The notes beneath the pieces were generated by a model that was not told the origin of the DNA, ran no database searches, and worked only from the letters and a program-made list of their open reading frames with translations. The position numbers and the translations under genes are program-made. Shown here piece after piece: positions 23,501-31,230 of a stretch of DNA of 37,120 nucleotides. Origin of the DNA: Candidatus Poseidoniaceae archaeon (GTDB lineage: Archaea > Thermoplasmatota > Poseidoniia > Poseidoniales > Poseidoniaceae); NCBI GenBank assembly GCA_938084455.1, contig CALKDX010000061.1, forward strand, positions 1 to 37,120, written 5' to 3'. Each line of letters opens with the position of its first letter. Position 1 is the first letter of the stretch.

Positions 23501-26343
23501 GCTGCACCCTTTACCAATGACCATTGGTATTCACACAAATTTGGCAAACCATCTCGGTCTGCATCCCAATTTGCATCATCTGCTCGGTTTGGGTCGAGTG
23601 ACCAATTATTGCCGCCGGTGAAGCTCGAACCGACCCATCGGCGGTGAGTGATTTCCCATCCATCAGGCATACCGTCACCATCGGAATCGAAATTCGTCGG
23701 GTCCGTACCAAGGTCACTTGACGACAGGCCGAGGTAAGTAGCGTTGGCAGCAGCGCCCGTAGCATCATCGCACACGTACTCTAACTGCACGGTATAATGG
23801 CACCAAAGGTTGCTTTCTTGGTAGAAAAATCCGAAGTACTCCTCACCATCACCGAGCCCATCCCCATCGGTATCACCGACGCGAGGGTTGGTCGAGTTGT
23901 AACCTTGAGTGGTTGTTTTGACGTACCTAAATTCGTCCAAGTTCGTCCACAGGCGTTCTAGGAAACCATCGTCCAATTGATCAAGGTCCAGCCCGTCCCC
24001 ATCCATATCAAGAAGGGCATCCCAGGGATCTGTCGGGTCAAGACCATTGGCGACTTCCCAGCCATCCGGCATGCCATCGTTATCAGAATCGTTCGCACCT
24101 GGATTCATCAGTTCCAGATTGGCATACATCCCCGGTGCAGAGCCAGCAAGGATGGTGATGTTGCCCTCATCGGCAAACCAATTCAGCGTGGTCAACTCAC
24201 CATAGATGGCCTCTTGGTTTTGCAGACCATACACTGCTGTGTAATCACCTGTGATGGCCCATAGGCCCTTTTGGGACCCAATAAGAAGTTCGTCACCGGT
24301 TGGGAAAATGGAGTGGATGTTGTTGAGTTCTCGAGTGAATTTTCCTTCGAGACCTGGGTGTTCGAGCAATCCGCTATGGCTGATGGAATTGCTGAGCAAG
24401 TCCATACGATGCAAGCCCGATGGCGTTCCAAACCAGACCACTTGAGCGTTGTCTGAATTCGGCCCATCGATGACCAAAGTTCGAACTTCTGCTGGATTTG
24501 CAACCATGCCGAGGGAAAGCGATCTCAATTCATCAATATTGGTTGGAATTGGAGTGGTTTCCGTGGTGTAATGGAACCGCCATGTAGCTGTGAGGTCGTC
24601 GCGGACGGTTGCCGTTTCTGCAGTAATCATCCCACGGTCGGTCCCAACAATCAGCATGTTGGTGCCACCACCCACAGCACCATGCGCAATGGATGTCACG
24701 CTGGCGTTGGATTCACTAAGCAGGGAAGTGAGCGTGGCTGATAGAGCATAGGTATCGACAATACTACCTGCTGAATTGATTTCAATGACCGCACCTGCTC
24801 CAGCATCGCCTAATGCCACTAATTGCTGGTTTTGTCCTTCAATGTCGAGCATTGTAAGTGCGTTCAATCCATCGCCCATGCTCCATGACCAGCCGCTTAA
24901 TTCAGAGAACGATCCGTCGGCTTGCAGTGGCGCCACCGCAAGACCTGCGCTTGTTGCTAGCGCAAGAGCAAAGGCATCGTCTTCATTCTTCAAAAGCAAT
25001 GAATCATGCAGTTCTACCCCTTGTGGCATCCATTGATCTGTGTTTGAACCGAGGTCCATGTCAAGGAATGTCAAGCCGTAGCGCGTGGTCACATAGACAT
25101 TGGTTCCATCCGTTTCGATGTCACGTATGTCGTAATGCATGACGCTCAATTCTTCAACTGGGGCAGTGAACGAAAGGGGGACCATTGCACTCGTACCCTC
25201 TCCGGCGCCATAAGCGACGGTCTTCAATCCGGCAATGACAGTGTTGCCATCGTCTTCGTGAACGAGGTATTCTTCGAGTGTGGACAAGGCTTCACCCAAC
25301 TTGATTGCAGTCAGGGTACGGCTTACATCCGGCGATACACCTCCGTCACGGTTGGCATCCCAGCCATCTTGGTCGTGATCGATTAAAGCGTTGGTTCTGT
25401 TCAGTGGGTCGAGTCCGAAGTGAACCTCCCAACCATCTGGTATTCCATCTCCAAAAGAAGGGAAGAGTCGTCGAACTGAGAAACCGTCCCAGTGGTATCG
25501 GTCTGAATCATCGAGGAGGGGGTCGGTTCCGAGCCACAAATCTTCATCGACGACATTCGTGGCGTTGGTTGTGCACGCTGAAAGTAAATTGTCAAAGGTG
25601 GCGTTTGCACCGGTTGGAATGAAAGGCCAATTGAGTAAAATGGAGCCTTCTGGCAGGGTCGCAGAACACCAAAGTCCATCCAATTCAGTGGTGTGATTTG
25701 CTGGTGCCCCTTGTCTGTATTCCTCGGGAGAGGTGAACCGTTCGGTGACCGAGAGCACACCGTCACGGTTGACGTCAAATCCGTCTTGGTCGGGGTCATC
25801 TGTGAGGTCACTGGCATTCAATGGATCGAAAGCAGGACAAACATATCGGAGTGTGAAGATGTCGAACCCACCCGTACGGTGGCACATGTAGGCTTCGTAG
25901 CCATCCGGCATACCGTCACCGTCAGTGTCAGCAACTCGAGGATCGAGGTAACTTCGGTCCCCTTCAGCGTTAACGGTGCCGGTCAAGCCCCGTGGGAATC
26001 CAGAAGCAGTGCAGTTCGCTGGGTATGGCCAACAGTATTCCTCAGTAGCGTTCAAACCGTCTTTATCAAAATCGACGAAGGCATCTGATGCGTCTTCACG
26101 ATTCATACCCGGTATGTACACATCCCGACCATCGACCGTGGTCCAATTCATCCATTCTTCGAATAAATTTTCATGGACATCCGGTATTTTGTCACCGTCC
26201 GTGTCTGTCGAAGGCGGACGTTCCCCCTCTGTGGTTTTAGGATGGACGCTGGAAACCGAGGAAATCGCAGGAAATTGCGACATAAAGACGAGGCTCGCCA
26301 CAACAGCAAGCGTGGTGAGAAGAGTGGTTAGGCTTCGTCGCAT
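20590..26343 (-). CDS. Giant secreted protein with about 14 thrombospondin type 3-like calcium repeats
   Basis: About 1917 residues from ATG 26343 (the frame extends to a TTG at 26361, but MRRSLTTLLTTLAVVASLVF is a clean signal peptide). Acidic modules of the form DxDxDGMPDGWE recur at least 14 times, for example DTDGDGMPDGYE, DSDNDGMPDGWE, DSDGDGIPDGWE and DTDGDMIPDWYE. These are thrombospondin type 3/EF-hand-like loops that bind calcium and stiffen extracellular proteins. Spacers often begin with LDP or NPL plus WD. Residues about 400-745 lack repeats and look like a beta-propeller (IRDIETDGTNVYVTTRYGLT). No C-terminal membrane helix or lipobox is seen; the protein stops after a final repeat at RYDSRQTG, so anchoring must be by another partner. 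It leads the four-gene surface cluster and is probably co-transcribed with the next giant gene. Confidence 0.9.
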   Translation of the reverse strand: MRRSLTTLLTTLAVVASLVFMSQFPAISSVSSVHPKTTEGERPPSTDTDGDKIPDVHENLFEEWMNWTTVDGRDVYIPGMNREDASDAFVDFDKDGLNATEEYCWPYPANCTASGFPRGLTGTVNAEGDRSYLDPRVADTDGDGMPDGYEAYMCHRTGGFDIFTLRYVCPAFDPLNASDLTDDPDQDGFDVNRDGVLSVTERFTSPEEYRQGAPANHTTELDGLWCSATLPEGSILLNWPFIPTGANATFDNLLSACTTNATNVVDEDLWLGTDPLLDDSDRYHWDGFSVRRLFPSFGDGIPDGWEVHFGLDPLNRTNALIDHDQDGWDANRDGGVSPDVSRTLTAIKLGEALSTLEEYLVHEDDGNTVIAGLKTVAYGAGEGTSAMVPLSFTAPVEELSVMHYDIRDIETDGTNVYVTTRYGLTFLDMDLGSNTDQWMPQGVELHDSLLLKNEDDAFALALATSAGLAVAPLQADGSFSELSGWSWSMGDGLNALTMLDIEGQNQQLVALGDAGAGAVIEINSAGSIVDTYALSATLTSLLSESNASVTSIAHGAVGGGTNMLIVGTDRGMITAETATVRDDLTATWRFHYTTETTPIPTNIDELRSLSLGMVANPAEVRTLVIDGPNSDNAQVVWFGTPSGLHRMDLLSNSISHSGLLEHPGLEGKFTRELNNIHSIFPTGDELLIGSQKGLWAITGDYTAVYGLQNQEAIYGELTTLNWFADEGNITILAGSAPGMYANLELMNPGANDSDNDGMPDGWEVANGLDPTDPWDALLDMDGDGLDLDQLDDGFLERLWTNLDEFRYVKTTTQGYNSTNPRVGDTDGDGLGDGEEYFGFFYQESNLWCHYTVQLEYVCDDATGAAANATYLGLSSSDLGTDPTNFDSDGDGMPDGWEITHRRWVGSSFTGGNNWSLDPNRADDANWDADRDGLPNLCEYQWSLVKGAAMEGLLLETHGETAEAAESWSTADPNNVDSDGDSLPDGWESDGACDWDPSRRGVNPLNGSDLFENPDGDGYDIDRDGVLEENEAFVNWLEFHVRSDLFSTNTTLTGQPLPDGFSTDLFQNIGDYGAPEGTFGERASGAVTAPQPLTSKGAADPLNADSDNDGMPDGWEIWFARWDILADAWTLNPLDASDRWQDADEDGMANWEEYNAIAPEYSETDANRSSPQWFVTTVGSAFALQQWPSISTTESFGSFLTQEQINISGWTSDPNNVDTDGDGMIDGIEHLFTAWNLSAETWTLNPLVAGDGNFDGDEDGLIDAQEFALATTNPDNGIDQPSDAPLLHIDGDAQQASEKAQRVFNILITKETRGKRLLTDFNGWQQGEPPNAIISILLGMTDPTNPDTDDDGMYDGFEYWFTEWDLDQNRWSMNPLIDNDVNLDTDGDSFDCNNDGSISEEEQFTNLREWESRTWGKYSERTTVPAALGIIDFGEDAMSAYMEETGMTLVQAKDALYDDFIEKSPESAARMTKINQNNFDNFNRTLIGVADPTSADSDGDGIPDGWEFCYAVYGMEDPSTINHWASNPINPWDVAYDGDRDGWYDRSAFDIPAGQGTWDGRVFTPSSSIVQPGIGDLPFTNWMEWDNDTRPDLNDSDGDSISYTTTISNGAVVAHDRDFNLSDGREVFKYGINPSDNDTDGDMIPDWYEYAKAWNESNDNFSSFLQIRVVWIDAATGGQCDTDTNSCLPLSQQGADGILSRPDLTYTWFTLDPADPLDANLDPDQDGNWDCSGAGCVYEPYTNFQEFYAVTDSEFSSPNAVRLSGLIYDGEIVLEWWQFRAAMLGLDETGSSSENYLKMDKSFSNDIRFAYIVDDKDSNFLVLDAGDDEVHLAGNWTDAWEIYYSGSPFTAPVRAVGEHEYGWYLLDYDNDHIAEGTDPTNWDTDGDWMVDWFEVRDDEEDGVRGDSSPIRYDSRQTG
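20645..26209 (-). repeat. Dispersed calcium-loop coding repeat within the giant secreted gene
   Basis: A degenerate DNA repeat of about 35-50 bases, read on the plus strand as variants of CCATCNGGCATNCCGTCNCC followed by GTCNGAATC, recurs at for example 21833, 22990, 23388, 23653, 24060 and 25902. It encodes the DxDxDGMPDGWE loop. Copies differ at synonymous positions and spacing is irregular (roughly 200-700 bases), so this is a protein-domain repeat, not a tandem DNA array. Confidence 0.8.
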
Positions 26344-26575
26344 AGGAACACCGGGGGCCAAGCATAGGCTTCGCTAACCTTCAACCTCAAATCGACACTT
26401 ATGAGGATGATGGAACGATGTTCGGACATTTCTGAATTATGCGGCTAATATTTCAATCCCAATCACATCTAAAAACCGGTTTGAATCAAACATAGCAACT
26501 GTCAAATGAGCGTATACACATCAAATCATAGCGCACTGTTCAAGTTCCGAACGCGCTCAGGCCGAGTTGAACCCC
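26344..26575. promoter_or_regulatory. Divergent intergenic region between the giant calcium-repeat gene and the YycJ-like gene
   Basis: This 232-bp stretch is the largest non-coding gap in the window and must hold promoters for both directions. It is AT-richer than the neighbours. TATA-like stretches are ATATTTCAA near 26447 (GAAATATTAG on the minus strand) and GCGTATACAC near 26509-26519 on the plus strand, about 60 bp before the YycJ-like start. No tRNA or stable long hairpin is apparent. The element positions are guesses from sequence resemblance. Confidence 0.4.
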
Positions 26576-27394
26576 ATGTCAATGAGCATCACACACCTTG
26601 GAACCGGAAGTCGAGGCAACTCGACGCTCTTGGAGACAAAGGGTGCAAAAGTGCTCATTGACCAAGGATTTAGTGGAGCTCAGTTAGAGAAGCGACTCAA
26701 TCGTCTGGGGATTAAACCAACAGAAATCGATTGTGTTTTCATCAGCCACCACCATGGTGATCACGGCGGTGGGGCTTGTATTGTTCAGAAGCGTTGGGGG
26801 TTGCAAGTGCTTGCCAATGAGCGCACTGCACAGGAATTAGGCCTGAATCCAGAGTTGACCTCGTACTTTGAGGCGCTTGACATGGTGCGAGTGGGTGATG
26901 ATTTAGCCATCCTCCCCGTCCCTGTCCCTCATTCAGGTTCCGATAACGTTGCTTTCGTAGCCAGCCATGGAGGTGAACGGGCAGCTATTATCACAGATTT
27001 AGGCTCCTGGACCGACGAACTTGTCAACCATGTTCGCGGCTGTGAGCACATCGCTATTGAAGCAAACTATGACCATGACCGACTCATGAACGGCCCGTAT
27101 CCATATTCGCTTAAAGATCGGATCAGTGGCAGAGGAGGCCACCTTTCAAACGACCAAACAGGCGCCTTCTTGGCACAAGTCTGCACGGCGGCTACCAGAA
27201 GCATAAGCCTCACGCATCTGTCAGAAAAGAACAACCGTCCGCACCTCGCGGAATCAACTGTCCTTTACCACATTGACGAGGTGTTCTCCGGTGACATCTC
27301 CATCTCGCTTCAAGACGGTCCAGAAGTGACCCATTATGTCGGCCAAACAGACGACGAAGCCTCGGTTGAGGCGAACGATTCCGTCAAAGCATGA
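26576..27394 (+). CDS. YycJ/WalJ-like metallo-beta-lactamase-fold hydrolase
   Basis: About 272 residues from ATG 26576 (MSMSITHLGTGSRGNSTLLE); a TTG at 26567 and ATG at 26582 are alternatives. The metal-binding motif HHHGDH (His58, His60, Asp62, His63) is intact. Later motifs match the YycJ/WalJ subfamily: ITDLG with a metal Asp, IEANYDHDRLMNGPYPYSLK, GRGGHLSNDQ and a terminal LTHLSEKNNRPHLAE. Bacterial YycJ has been reported as a 5'-3' double-stranded DNA exonuclease linked to mismatch repair; others in this fold act on RNA or small molecules. It lies 47 bp upstream of the pilin trio on the same strand, but there is no evident functional link. Family call strong, substrate unproven. Confidence 0.9.
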   Translation: MSMSITHLGTGSRGNSTLLETKGAKVLIDQGFSGAQLEKRLNRLGIKPTEIDCVFISHHHGDHGGGACIVQKRWGLQVLANERTAQELGLNPELTSYFEALDMVRVGDDLAILPVPVPHSGSDNVAFVASHGGERAAIITDLGSWTDELVNHVRGCEHIAIEANYDHDRLMNGPYPYSLKDRISGRGGHLSNDQTGAFLAQVCTAATRSISLTHLSEKNNRPHLAESTVLYHIDEVFSGDISISLQDGPEVTHYVGQTDDEASVEANDSVKA

Positions 27395-27415
27395 ACGGGT
27401 AAGATATGGCTCAAA

Positions 27416-27433
27416 TCACCCTGTGAAAGGTGA
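27416..27433 (+). promoter_or_regulatory. Short hairpin containing the Shine-Dalgarno site of the first pilin gene
   Basis: TCACC at 27416-27420 pairs with GGTGA at 27429-27433 across an 8-base loop. GGTGA is the core of the ribosome-binding site (AAAGGTGAAGG) eight bases before ATG 27442, so the stem would hide it if the transcript extends upstream. A TATA-like AGATATG at 27402-27408 could instead start transcription near 27430, which would exclude the left arm. Only a 5-bp stem, so evidence is modest. Confidence 0.3.
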
Positions 27434-27441
27434 AGGGCTAA

Positions 27442-28527
27442 ATGGTACCGAACCCTGTGTCACCCGTGAACACAGAAGCCTGCTTCGTTTCGCGCCCATC
27501 TCTGCGAAGGGATGACCGCGCGGTAAGCGAGGTATTGGGCGTGGTGATGTTGCTCGCAATGGTCATCACCATCATGGGCGGCGTGTGGATTTTCCTTAAC
27601 CCATACTTGAGTGATTTTGAAGACAACACAAATTGGAACAGTGCAGTTGGAATTTCGGAGCGGTTCCAAGACCGAATTGATGTTGCTGGAGCAGCACCAG
27701 AAGGCACTGGGATACGTCATACACTTGCTCTACAGGCCACATACATTCGCCCAATAGACAAGGTCGAAACTTGGACCATTGCTGCGGACCTCGTCCCCAA
27801 TGAAGAAATCACGATTCAGCACTTGAATCAATCGACCATCGGTATTTTTGCGGTGAATGAGACGGCTCGATCCGTTTCCATAGATTCCCCGCTTGGTTCC
27901 GAAACCATCGCTTTTTCCGCCTCTCATGAAGAAGTGCCAATTCAACACAACGCATCAAGGGCCCATTGGATGATCATCACCGTGCACGATGAGGAGAACC
28001 AACCAATTCATCGTAGCCTGAGTTATGCCCTATCCGGAATTCAAATCACGACATCACTCGGGCAAGGTGAGCATGAACTCGCCCTAATGAACAACGCAAG
28101 GGTCGAACATTTTCCAAACGAACCATGGCGGGTGACCTCCTACCCGAGCGTGGGCCTAGACCAACTTGTTGATGGAGAATATCGGCTTTCAATGATGCTC
28201 TCAGATGTGACCATTAACGGCTCGCTAGGCACTGGGAACAACATAGGAATGAACATGCTGTCTTTAGGCCCGATGACACTGTTCACCGGTGAAGCCTACA
28301 ATCTGCGGTTTACCGTGATCAATGAGCTAAACGACCTCATCACTCCACAATACCACGACCACTGGCTGGATGAATACAACCTCAACCGTGCCTCAGGCAC
28401 CCTTGACACATTCGTAGGCTATGGACCGTATGAACGGGCCAGTGGGGCTGATGGATTCACCATCGATACCCATGGAGTTCCACTCTACCTTGAAGTGGAT
28501 GTTCAACGCGTGGAGGTCAGCCGATGA
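27442..28527 (+). CDS. Archaeal type IV pilin-like protein (first of operon)
   Basis: 361 residues. A class III (prepilin) signal is seen at 22-33: RRDDR followed by AVSEVLG, then a hydrophobic helix (VVMLLAMVITIMGGVWIFL, about 34-52). In this family a prepilin peptidase cleaves before the hydrophobic segment, and the mature helix packs into the filament core. The SEVLG motif is typical of archaeal pilins. The remaining 300 residues form a beta-rich exposed domain, much longer than a typical pilin (100-180 residues). A strong ribosome-binding site (AAAGGTGAAGG) precedes the ATG. Its TGA overlaps the next ATG by four bases (ATGA), so translation is coupled. No PilB/PilC-like assembly ATPase or membrane platform is in the window. 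Confidence 0.85.
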   Translation: MVPNPVSPVNTEACFVSRPSLRRDDRAVSEVLGVVMLLAMVITIMGGVWIFLNPYLSDFEDNTNWNSAVGISERFQDRIDVAGAAPEGTGIRHTLALQATYIRPIDKVETWTIAADLVPNEEITIQHLNQSTIGIFAVNETARSVSIDSPLGSETIAFSASHEEVPIQHNASRAHWMIITVHDEENQPIHRSLSYALSGIQITTSLGQGEHELALMNNARVEHFPNEPWRVTSYPSVGLDQLVDGEYRLSMMLSDVTINGSLGTGNNIGMNMLSLGPMTLFTGEAYNLRFTVINELNDLITPQYHDHWLDEYNLNRASGTLDTFVGYGPYERASGADGFTIDTHGVPLYLEVDVQRVEVSR

Positions 28528-30755
28528 AATCGAACCTGCAGCGGGATGAAGATGCAGTTTCGGCAGCAGTTGCCACAGTCCTCATGTTTGGAGGCGTTCT
28601 CTCCATTATTGCAATGATGATGGTTTCCATGATTCCAGTCATTGAGGAACTCGAAGGATCAATTGAGCGGCACGACATGTCGGCCCAGATGTCGCTTCTT
28701 GCCCACCAAACTTCGGCGTTGAGCGAAAAAGGAATGCCTGGCGACTCGACATCAATTGACCTCATCCCCGTTGATGGAAGCCTTGAATGGCAGCACACGC
28801 AAAGCGGCATGTGGTATGCTGCAACATGGCATGAAGACATGTCCTTCAGAATGCGTGGTGCGCTTAATTTCGATGATGAACTCGAGGTGCGCCATCCAGA
28901 AACGGTCAACACTGCATTGTGCATCGATGACCTCAGATTGGGCCCGGCAAACCCCTACTATTACACCGTCCCAAGTTGGGCTGAAAAGGTCATTTTCACA
29001 GTCATGCCGGGCTTGGCAATTCCCCTAGGACCCGTTGATGTTGATGTCTTGAGCAACGGAGAGACGATTCAGAACATCAAACTCATGGTCGATGGCCTTC
29101 ATGAAATGGACGCTCTCAATCTTGATGCATTTACCCTTGCCTCCAGCCATGAACTCAATGTGTTCATCGAGCGAGGCGCAGGAGGTGCGACGGTGGTCAC
29201 GCCAAACGATGCGAGTCCAATTGACAAAACTGGAAGATCTTGGTCAATCCCAGTACCTGTCGGTACAAGCCAACTGCACGTGATCAGTGAAGATGCGAAT
29301 CAAATCAGCATCACCAACGAAACAACAACTTCAACCTCCTATGCCCTCCCAAGTGGACAGAACCAGATGGGTGTTGAATTCACTCATGTCATCTCACGAA
29401 CCACGCCCGGTGTCATCCATCTTTCAACCAGCGATGAATCAAGGCTCATGCTCCAAACTTCGACAGACGCTTCTCGCGGAATTTTTGCAATGCCCAGTCA
29501 AGATGGTCAATACCTCGGCCATTCGTTCTTGACCCCCTCACTCGACGGTGAGATGATGTTCACGAACCCAGGAGAATCCTCAGTCACCGTGACTTGGCGA
29601 GGCGGCGGCCTCTCGGTTGCACCCAACCAGAGCCTCGGATTTGAGTGGCCTCCAGCTGGCGCCAATGGTGCACCTTTGGTGGAAGCCGAAGGAGACGTGT
29701 TCCTCACTTGGAGAAGCGCTGAAAGCAACCAAGGTGCAAACACATCAGGGTTGTTCATGCTCGCTGCAGACGACACTGGAGCAAGTTCGGGGCAGGCCCA
29801 CACCATCCACACGGAAGCATCGGAGATCGAACAAACTCTGCACCTGATGCGTGGTGGGCAGACGCTGTCTTGGAACATGACTGGTTCGACCGAAGCGAAC
29901 GGCACAATGTTCGGAGAAACGGAATCTGCAGTGGTCAACCTAAGCCAAGGTACATCCTCTTTGGCTGTCACCGACGGTCACACACTTCGTTTGACTCGCA
30001 TCAGTGGTGATCACGGGCTTTTGCAACTGCGCCATGACGGAGCCGAACGCTGCCTAAGCATTGGCGTCGAAGCGAGCGGTTGGATTGCCATGGACCTTCC
30101 TTGGACCACGATGAGTGGTCGCGGCGAAATTGATGTGAAGAACGCATGGAAGCAGGGAACCCACCCGTCAAGCATGCAACTCACCTTGATCGGTGGCATT
30201 GGGGTTTCAACCCACGCAACCATAGGAACCGTTTGGGGCTTCCATCTGTCAAGGTTAGCCTACGGTTTTTCCTCATCAATCATGGGCATGGAAGTAGCTT
30301 ATTCTGGTGGTGCGGTGCTTACCAATCATCCAGAATTTGAGTCGTATGTGGTCGTTGCACCCTCGGACAGAGGTGGTCCAGGTCCGAGATTTGCCGCCAC
30401 GGTGCCAGCCCTCCACCCTACCGCAAGCAGCACCACTGGAGCGGGTGCAATGCACCTTGACATTGAACTGGTCGATCGCTCCTCCCTCGCATCAACAACA
30501 GCTTACGAAATTCGTAGAGGTTGGTCTGAGCCCTACGGCACCGCAATCGCAACTGCGTCTGCAGACGGGCTCGAATCAAGTGAAGATTGGACCATCTATC
30601 CGGGTCAAATCAATTTGTTGACCGACTATGTGGGATGGGTCCCAGACCCGAGTTATGGAACAAGTGAAGCAGTGTGGCATACAAATGGAGAAGCCATTCA
30701 ATTTACGCTTCAAATGTCATCATTGAATGTTCACATGACGGAGGCGATTTCATGA
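28524..30755 (+). CDS. Giant pilin-like protein (second of operon)
   Basis: 743 residues. The N-terminus MKSNLQRDEDAVSAAVATVL carries a class III-like signal: an arginine, two acidic residues and AVS leading into a hydrophobic helix (MFGGVLSIIAMMMVSMIPVI). The remaining 700 residues are beta-rich with many Ser, Thr and Gly and little Cys, suggesting stacked Ig-like or jelly-roll domains, for example VTWRGGGLSVAPNQSLGFEW. This is far larger than known filament subunits, so it may be a tip adhesin or a cap rather than a repeated subunit. It overlaps both neighbours by ATGA. The hydrophobic helix lacks the Glu at position 5 seen in many bacterial pilins. Pilin-like call is inference from the N-terminus and operon. 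Confidence 0.8.
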   Translation: MKSNLQRDEDAVSAAVATVLMFGGVLSIIAMMMVSMIPVIEELEGSIERHDMSAQMSLLAHQTSALSEKGMPGDSTSIDLIPVDGSLEWQHTQSGMWYAATWHEDMSFRMRGALNFDDELEVRHPETVNTALCIDDLRLGPANPYYYTVPSWAEKVIFTVMPGLAIPLGPVDVDVLSNGETIQNIKLMVDGLHEMDALNLDAFTLASSHELNVFIERGAGGATVVTPNDASPIDKTGRSWSIPVPVGTSQLHVISEDANQISITNETTTSTSYALPSGQNQMGVEFTHVISRTTPGVIHLSTSDESRLMLQTSTDASRGIFAMPSQDGQYLGHSFLTPSLDGEMMFTNPGESSVTVTWRGGGLSVAPNQSLGFEWPPAGANGAPLVEAEGDVFLTWRSAESNQGANTSGLFMLAADDTGASSGQAHTIHTEASEIEQTLHLMRGGQTLSWNMTGSTEANGTMFGETESAVVNLSQGTSSLAVTDGHTLRLTRISGDHGLLQLRHDGAERCLSIGVEASGWIAMDLPWTTMSGRGEIDVKNAWKQGTHPSSMQLTLIGGIGVSTHATIGTVWGFHLSRLAYGFSSSIMGMEVAYSGGAVLTNHPEFESYVVVAPSDRGGPGPRFAATVPALHPTASSTTGAGAMHLDIELVDRSSLASTTAYEIRRGWSEPYGTAIATASADGLESSEDWTIYPGQINLLTDYVGWVPDPSYGTSEAVWHTNGEAIQFTLQMSSLNVHMTEAIS

Positions 30756-31228
30756 ATCACAACGCACTTCGCAGAGATACAAACGCTGCTGCCACCGAAT
30801 TAGGTTACATCTTCACATTTTTGCTTGGCGTATTGTTGCTCACGATGTTCAGTTTGTGGGCTTGGGACATCGAAACCGCTACGCGCGAACGATGGAATGA
30901 AAATGCAATCCAAGCCAATATGGATGATTTGGCAGCAGCAGTCGAACGCGCTGATGAAGCGAGTCGAATGGGTGCTGTGGATTACGCAGAGCGAGTGGAA
31001 TGGAGACTTACCGAAGCAGATGAGTCACGCATGACCATTATCTTGACCGATACCAACATCGAACTGATTCATGACACTGGAGATTTAGACACCAATGTCT
31101 CAATCTCAGGAACCGGTGCTGGAAGTCATGAAGGGACACTCACCCTCGCTGGAATCGATAGCATTTGGGTTGTGCATTACCAAGGCGTCACATCAATTGA
31201 ATACGATCGCCCTCAACACCAGCAGTAG
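30752..31228 (+). CDS. Small pilin-like protein (third of operon)
   Basis: 158 residues from ATG 30752, which overlaps the stop of the giant pilin (ATGA). The reading frame extends further upstream to 30674, but that part overlaps the preceding gene and lacks a signal. The N-terminus is MNHNALRRDTNAAATELGYI followed by a hydrophobic helix (FTFLLGVLLLTMFSLWAW): an RRD signal, then a TELG motif similar to the SEVLG of the first gene. The rest is short, with a helical EAASRM-type stretch and a beta domain ending in DRPQHQQ. Its length is typical of a pilin or pseudopilin. The TAG at 31226-31228 lies two bases from the convergent STAND gene's stop. Confidence 0.82.
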   Translation: MNHNALRRDTNAAATELGYIFTFLLGVLLLTMFSLWAWDIETATRERWNENAIQANMDDLAAAVERADEASRMGAVDYAERVEWRLTEADESRMTIILTDTNIELIHDTGDLDTNVSISGTGAGSHEGTLTLAGIDSIWVVHYQGVTSIEYDRPQHQQ

Positions 31229-31230
31229 GC

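Noticed and set aside
20645-26209. Recurring DNA motif that might suggest a CRISPR or tandem repeat array
   Set aside because: Copies are degenerate, irregularly spaced and in frame; they encode calcium-binding loops of one protein.
26344-26575. Search for a tRNA or small RNA in the largest gap
   Set aside because: No cloverleaf, T-loop (GTTCRANNC with matching arms) or long stable stem was seen.
30674-30751. Longer N-terminus for the third pilin gene
   Set aside because: The extra 26 residues overlap the giant pilin gene and would bury the RRD signal; the ATGA-coupled ATG at 30752 fits the operon pattern.
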